Virus record (IMG/VR): IMGVR_UViG_3300045741_000064 | Coordinates: 1-23,486 of that record | Length of the DNA stretch: 23,486 nt | Source of the DNA: a virus | Reading direction: 5' to 3' (one strand) | Part shown: positions 21,017-23,486 of the stretch, piece by piece | Layout of the letters: the number at the start of each line of letters is the position of its first letter | How positions within the stretch are numbered: the stretch's first letter is position 1 | The notes under the pieces: model-generated | Told to the model about the DNA's origin: nothing | Databases searched by the model: none | The model's input: only the letters and a program-made list of their open reading frames with translations | Translations under genes and position numbers: made by a program

Positions 21017-21743
21017 TCGCCGCCTCCGTTGCTTGTCCCGCTTTCTTGATCCCGCTCCTAGTCTTGGAGTCCAGCAACGACCATAGCGCCGTTACTTCGC
21101 GTTCGTCGGCATCTTTTTTGAATGCTGTCCAGGAACCTAAAGCCGCTTTCGCCCCGATGGTCAGGAAGTCGCCCATGATCCGCATGGCTTCTATCCGTAA
21201 TGCCTTGACCATCTCCGGGGTCATGCCGTCGATGGAGAGTTCGGTGTCCACTATCTGGCCGGGAGTTTCCTGTTTTGTAATTGTCGTTTGAGTTACAACG
21301 CCGTCAGGGCCGCTGATTTGGAATCCCTCCGTGGCAACCTTTTTCGGAGGATTCTTCGCTGCCGCATTTCCATCGTCATCCTCAGGAGCCACACCAAAGG
21401 CCGCGGACAAGCCATACCTGCGAGCGTAGGTCATGGCCGACCCGAACCCCTGTGCGTCAGCCTTGCTCACTGGGACGCTTACAGCGCCGCAGGAAAGCCA
21501 CTCCCCGGAGTTATGCAAAATTAGGGTTTCAATCTTTGCGGAGTTATCCGAGTCGTGGGCAATTTGCACATAAGACAGGCCATGGACTGCCAGCGGCCCC
21601 CGTATAGCCTCTACAACACTGGAAAGGTCCGCGTATTTGCTCTTGAAGAACGGGTTGGCCGAGTCCTTCAGGGCACCCTTGATCTCCCCCTGTGCTTTCG
21701 CTAACGCGGTTGCCAGTTCCTTGATGCTCTCCGACTTTTCCAT
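21006..21743 (-). CDS. erf: ERF-family single-strand annealing protein
   Basis: The 245-residue product has the ERF family core: ALAKAQGEIKGALKDSANPFFKSKYADLSSV (14-43), VHGLSYVQIA (53-62), and the signature FGSAMTYARRYGLSAAFGVAPEDDDGNAA (100-128). ERF forms rings on single-stranded DNA and anneals strands during genome circularisation or repair, as in P22. The C-terminal third after residue 150 is less conserved and likely contacts other proteins. GGGAGATGG lies about five bases before the ATG. It is upstream of ninB and the HNH gene in the same transcript. Confidence 0.9.
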   Translation of the reverse strand: MEKSESIKELATALAKAQGEIKGALKDSANPFFKSKYADLSSVVEAIRGPLAVHGLSYVQIAHDSDNSAKIETLILHNSGEWLSCGAVSVPVSKADAQGFGSAMTYARRYGLSAAFGVAPEDDDGNAAAKNPPKKVATEGFQISGPDGVVTQTTITKQETPGQIVDTELSIDGMTPEMVKALRIEAMRIMGDFLTIGAKAALGSWTAFKKDADEREVTALWSLLDSKTRSGIKKAGQATEAANAA

Positions 21744-21797
21744 GTTCCATCTCCCACAGTTGTTGAAGTCCTACCTGGACGTACCATTGCATGTCAC

Positions 21798-22067
21798 TCA
21801 TTTAGCCGCCTCTGATGCCATCAACAACATAAAAGTGCGGTATTCCCTCAGTCCCCAGCGAACTGATTTAGCCGCCGCTCTAACGTGGAGCGTATGAAGG
21901 TCAAGGCTACCATCGGGCTTCATGAGCATTGCGTAATCGTTCATCGCTCCGTATCCATTAGGATCAACAGATGGACTTACTTCCTCAACGGCTGCGCATG
22001 AGTAAAATGAGGATTTTCCATCGCTCATTCGTATAGCGGCCTCGTAAAAAATGTCTGACAAGTTCAT
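21798..22067 (-). CDS. Hypothetical phage protein
   Basis: The start at 22067 is placed 1 nt after the methyltransferase stop; the frame is open further up to 22295, but that part only shadows the methyltransferase gene. The 89-residue product reads MNLSDIFYEAAIRMSDGKS, with a Cys-Ala pair (SCAAVEEV), a middle YGAMNDYAMLMKPDGSLD and a helical end SVRWGLREYRTFMLLMASEAAK. No domain is recognised. It has no signal peptide or membrane segment. The stop overlaps a possible short reading frame that leads into ERF (ATGA at 21798-21801). Confidence 0.65.
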   Translation of the reverse strand: MNLSDIFYEAAIRMSDGKSSFYSCAAVEEVSPSVDPNGYGAMNDYAMLMKPDGSLDLHTLHVRAAAKSVRWGLREYRTFMLLMASEAAK

Positions 22068-22068
22068 G

Positions 22069-22710
22069 TTATCTAACCAACTGATGATTGAATGGAGGAT
22101 CGCGGTCAACCTCGATGTCATATCTTTCTTCTTCCATGAAAGGATTTCCCCACTGTTCAGCCATTGCTTTTGCGATTCCTGGGAATGTCCTGCTGGCAAT
22201 CCGTGCGCGTTCTTCTTTTCTAGTCCCGGAAGTAATGTGAGACCATGCGGACATCCTTGCGCCGTTTGCCTTTGTATAGAACTTTCCACGGCCAACTACA
22301 TTCGTTGGAACCAATGGAGGAAGGTTCTTCAGCCATAGGCATGTCGGCTTGTTTGCTTCATGCCCGAACTGCCACGGCTGGATTAGTTGGTCTGCCTTCC
22401 TAATCCTTGTTCCAATGCACCCAACTGGGTTTTCGATAGCGATGCGATGAATGTTCGATTGCATAAGTATCTGCGGAATCCGCTCGGGCCTTTTCTTGTT
22501 CCACCATAGGCCCATGCTGCAAAGGTAGGTACAAGGAGGAAAAGCAATCATCAAATCCCACTTATCAGTTAACCTAAAAGCTACGTTATCTTGGATGTGA
22601 GGCCCTGGGCGTTCACTCGGAATCAGGTCACAGGAATAAGCATCATGTCCTTCTGCTAAAAAAGCGTCCCTAACAATCCCCGAGAACTCGCACGCAACCA
22701 AAACCCGCAT
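22069..22710 (-). CDS. C5-cytosine DNA methyltransferase-like protein
   Basis: The 213-residue product has C5-methyltransferase landmarks: motif I ACEFSGIVRDAF (6-17), the motif II acidic end SCDL (26-29), motif IV FPPCTYL (57-63) with nucleophile Cys60, and motif VI-like AIENPVG (91-97). It would methylate cytosine in phage DNA, perhaps to resist host restriction. It is much shorter than bacterial enzymes and lacks a clear target-recognition domain. The spacing from PPC to ENP (about 33 residues) is tight compared with the similar small phage enzymes I recall. A hairpin and GGAGGG leader precede its ATG. Confidence 0.75.
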   Translation of the reverse strand: MRVLVACEFSGIVRDAFLAEGHDAYSCDLIPSERPGPHIQDNVAFRLTDKWDLMIAFPPCTYLCSMGLWWNKKRPERIPQILMQSNIHRIAIENPVGCIGTRIRKADQLIQPWQFGHEANKPTCLWLKNLPPLVPTNVVGRGKFYTKANGARMSAWSHITSGTRKEERARIASRTFPGIAKAMAEQWGNPFMEEERYDIEVDRDPPFNHQLVR

Positions 22711-22744
22711 CTCTCATCCCTCCATTGCCGTCAGGGACGGCGTT
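22711..22744 (-). promoter_or_regulatory. Hairpin leader before the methyltransferase gene, copy 1
   Basis: On the - strand, directly after the zinc-ribbon stop codon, a perfect 6-bp stem GCCGTC/GACGGC with a 3-nt loop (22727-22741) is followed by AATGGAGGGATGAGAG and the ATG. The GGAGGG is the Shine-Dalgarno site. There is no T-run, so it is not a standard intrinsic terminator. The same hairpin and site occur at 23195-23232. It may set translation level or mRNA processing. Confidence 0.75.
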
Positions 22745-22931
22745 AATCTTTGGCTAAATGAAACTTGTCGGTACAAAGGAACGCCACTCCATGAACCACC
22801 AGTGCAGAGCGCCAATCATTCGGCAACTTGCAAGTTGGGCAGACGATCTGCGAAGAACAGTTTGGAAGATGTTTGATCTCGCCCAAATCTTGCGCCCCTT
22901 GTTGACAGATATAGCAGCGGTAGTAATTCAT
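22743..22931 (-). CDS. Small zinc-ribbon protein
   Basis: The 62-residue product has two CxxC pairs, C6-x2-C9 (YRCYICQ) and C31-x2-C34 (VCPTCKLP), plus Cys25, Cys53 and His58 as further candidates for zinc. It is a typical small zinc-ribbon of phage early regions and could bind nucleic acid or a host protein. The ATG overlaps the previous stop (ATGA). The stop is the first base side of the hairpin leader of the methyltransferase gene. No specific function is recognised. Confidence 0.65.
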   Translation of the reverse strand: MNYYRCYICQQGAQDLGEIKHLPNCSSQIVCPTCKLPNDWRSALVVHGVAFLCTDKFHLAKD

Positions 22932-23194
22932 GTGGCTTTCTTGATGGCGGCACGGGCGGCTATAACTTGCGTGGGGACATCTCGTCCACGTTCCCAGCTT
23001 GCGAATGCGAGCAAATCCTGCAACGATTTCAGCAGTTCCGCATTCTCGACTTCCAGTTTTCGGGCGAAGTCCACCACATCAATAATGGCTTCGTAGCTCC
23101 ACTTACTAGGCAAGGCCCAACCCTTCTGCCCGTTGTCTGGAGATTCCCGGTCGGAAACCTCGTCATAGAACTTGTCTGTGCGCGGGGTGTTCAC
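22928..23194 (-). CDS. MNTPRTD-type small phage protein
   Basis: The start is a GTG at 23194, with GGAGGG upstream in a hairpin leader; an ATG five bases upstream is out of frame. The 88-residue product begins MNTPRTDKFYDEVSDRES, has a Trp-rich turn (GWALPSKWSYEAI), and a long helix (VVDFARKLEVENAELLKSLQDLLAF), then ends in a basic helix (AARAAIKKAT). N-termini of the type NTPRTD followed by a DFARxLExE helix are common in small phage proteins of unknown function (recalled). A coiled-coil role is possible. Confidence 0.7.
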   Translation of the reverse strand: MNTPRTDKFYDEVSDRESPDNGQKGWALPSKWSYEAIIDVVDFARKLEVENAELLKSLQDLLAFASWERGRDVPTQVIAARAAIKKAT

Positions 23195-23232
23195 TTCATC
23201 CCTCCATTTGTTTGCCGTCAGGGACGGCGTCA
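23195..23232 (-). promoter_or_regulatory. Hairpin leader before the MNTPRTD-type gene, copy 2
   Basis: The 19-base sequence ACGCCGTCCCTGACGGCAA, with its 6-bp hairpin at 23214-23228, is the same as in copy 1. It again follows a stop codon directly (TGA at 23230-23232). After five extra bases, ATGGAGGGATGA is also shared, and the GGAGGG serves the GTG at 23194. The hairpin-to-start distance is thus a little longer here. Confidence 0.75.
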
Positions 23233-23340
23233 GTCAGCAAGCTCAACTGTGAACCGATGCCCAGATGCACTTGTCAGCCCGGTTCTCATGCACGCGCAAA
23301 TCGCCTCGGCGCACAACTTGGTCATCTCAAGGTCGGTCAT
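23230..23340 (-). CDS. Short MTDLE-type phage protein, possibly truncated
   Basis: The 36-residue product reads MTDLEMTKLCAEAICACMRT, then GLTSASGHRFTVELAD. The first 14 residues match the start of a common phage small-protein type (MTDLELTKLCAEAMG…) that I recall as being longer. The remainder does not continue that pattern, so a frameshift or deletion near residue 14 may have shortened it. The ATG overlaps the end of the upstream frame. The stop lies directly before the hairpin leader. Confidence 0.5.
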   Translation of the reverse strand: MTDLEMTKLCAEAICACMRTGLTSASGHRFTVELAD

Positions 23341-23486
23341 GACGAGCTTTCCACCAGCACTTTGGGCACATTATCCCCGCTGGATCCGCAGCCGTAGAGC
23401 GCGAGCATCAGGGCCATGCCGACGCAATCTTGAAAGGCGTGAAGGGCAAGCGGCTCATGTATAAGACAGCTCTTAGCTGATAGTCC
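23337..23486 (-). CDS. Hypothetical protein, 5' end outside the window
   Basis: A frame open to the right edge encodes 49 residues and ends with TGA overlapping the next ATG (ATGA). It includes QDCVGMALMLALYGC, where LYGC could be a lipobox if translation starts at the ATG at 23417, and a polar end (GSSGDNVPKVLVESSS). If translation instead comes from outside the window, the hydrophobic part would be internal. No ribosome-binding site is seen before 23417. Another frame here encodes MCPKCWWKARHDRP, which could be a small zinc-binding product. Neither is sure. Confidence 0.35.
   Translation of the reverse strand, partial: GLSAKSCLIHEPLALHAFQDCVGMALMLALYGCGSSGDNVPKVLVESSS

Noticed and set aside
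21299-21312. Possible third copy of the hairpin sequence (GCCGTCAGGG)
   Set aside because: Only the first arm and loop match; the second arm is missing and the site lies inside the ERF coding region.
21544-21801. 85-residue - strand frame starting with an ATGA overlap at 21798-21801
   Set aside because: The start is plausible, but more than two thirds overlaps the ERF gene in another frame and the composition there is that of a shadow. A short coupling peptide remains possible.
23452-23475. Near match to a transposase mosaic end (ATGTATAAGACAG) close to the right edge
   Set aside because: It matches only with two dinucleotide gaps, so neither an adapter remnant nor a transposon end can be claimed.

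Overview
The window looks like part of a double-stranded DNA tailed phage genome, or a prophage segment. It carries an N4-gp56-type major capsid protein, a run of Gly/Ala/Gln-rich internal virion (ejection) proteins, tail fibre and tailspike genes, an M15 endolysin with small membrane and lipoprotein genes, and an oppositely oriented block with ERF, NinB, HNH and DUF1064-type recombination genes. This mix fits a podovirus-like phage of a Gram-negative, probably proteobacterial host; the host is an inference. Terminase, portal, polymerase, integrase and tRNA genes are not visible, so the window is incomplete at both ends. Genes at both edges run off the window.

Layout. From 1 to 18113 every gene is on the + strand, mostly with ATGA or TAATG stop/start overlaps. 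The order is: glycosyltransferase-like and methyltransferase genes (2-1246), two small genes (1250-1863), scaffold-like and major capsid genes (1856-3632), head-tail/tail genes (3667-5992), two acetyltransferase-like genes around a small gene (5989-7070), three ejection-protein candidates (7060-11314), a PurD-like ATP-grasp enzyme (11295-12614), tail fibre and tailspike (12616-15590), and a lysis/membrane-protein region (15587-18113). Intrinsic terminators lie just before the scaffold/capsid pair and just after the capsid gene, so the two most abundant head-assembly products appear to be insulated from their neighbours.

From 18126 to 23486 every gene is on the - strand and converges on the structural block. 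Reading in the direction of transcription (right to left): small conserved genes, a zinc-ribbon protein, a C5-cytosine methyltransferase-like protein, ERF annealing protein, NinB, an HNH protein, a DUF1064 nuclease-like protein, an HTH protein, and then a tandem-duplicated two-gene module. Seven of these - strand genes are under 60 codons and complete, and were found by reading overlaps and ribosome-binding sites (for example 18316-18453, 18467-18595, 19084-19212, 19427-19570, 20083-20238, 20852-21016 and 23230-23340).

The most unusual features are: the PurD-like enzyme inside the virion operon; the duplicated module whose copies are separated by a 90-bp array of 18 CNNRC pentamers; an identical hairpin plus Shine-Dalgarno leader used before two separate genes; a terminator whose U-tract abuts the next start codon; and several genes that look like remnants or stop-loss extensions of common phage genes. 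No CRISPR array, rRNA, tRNA or insertion sequence was seen.
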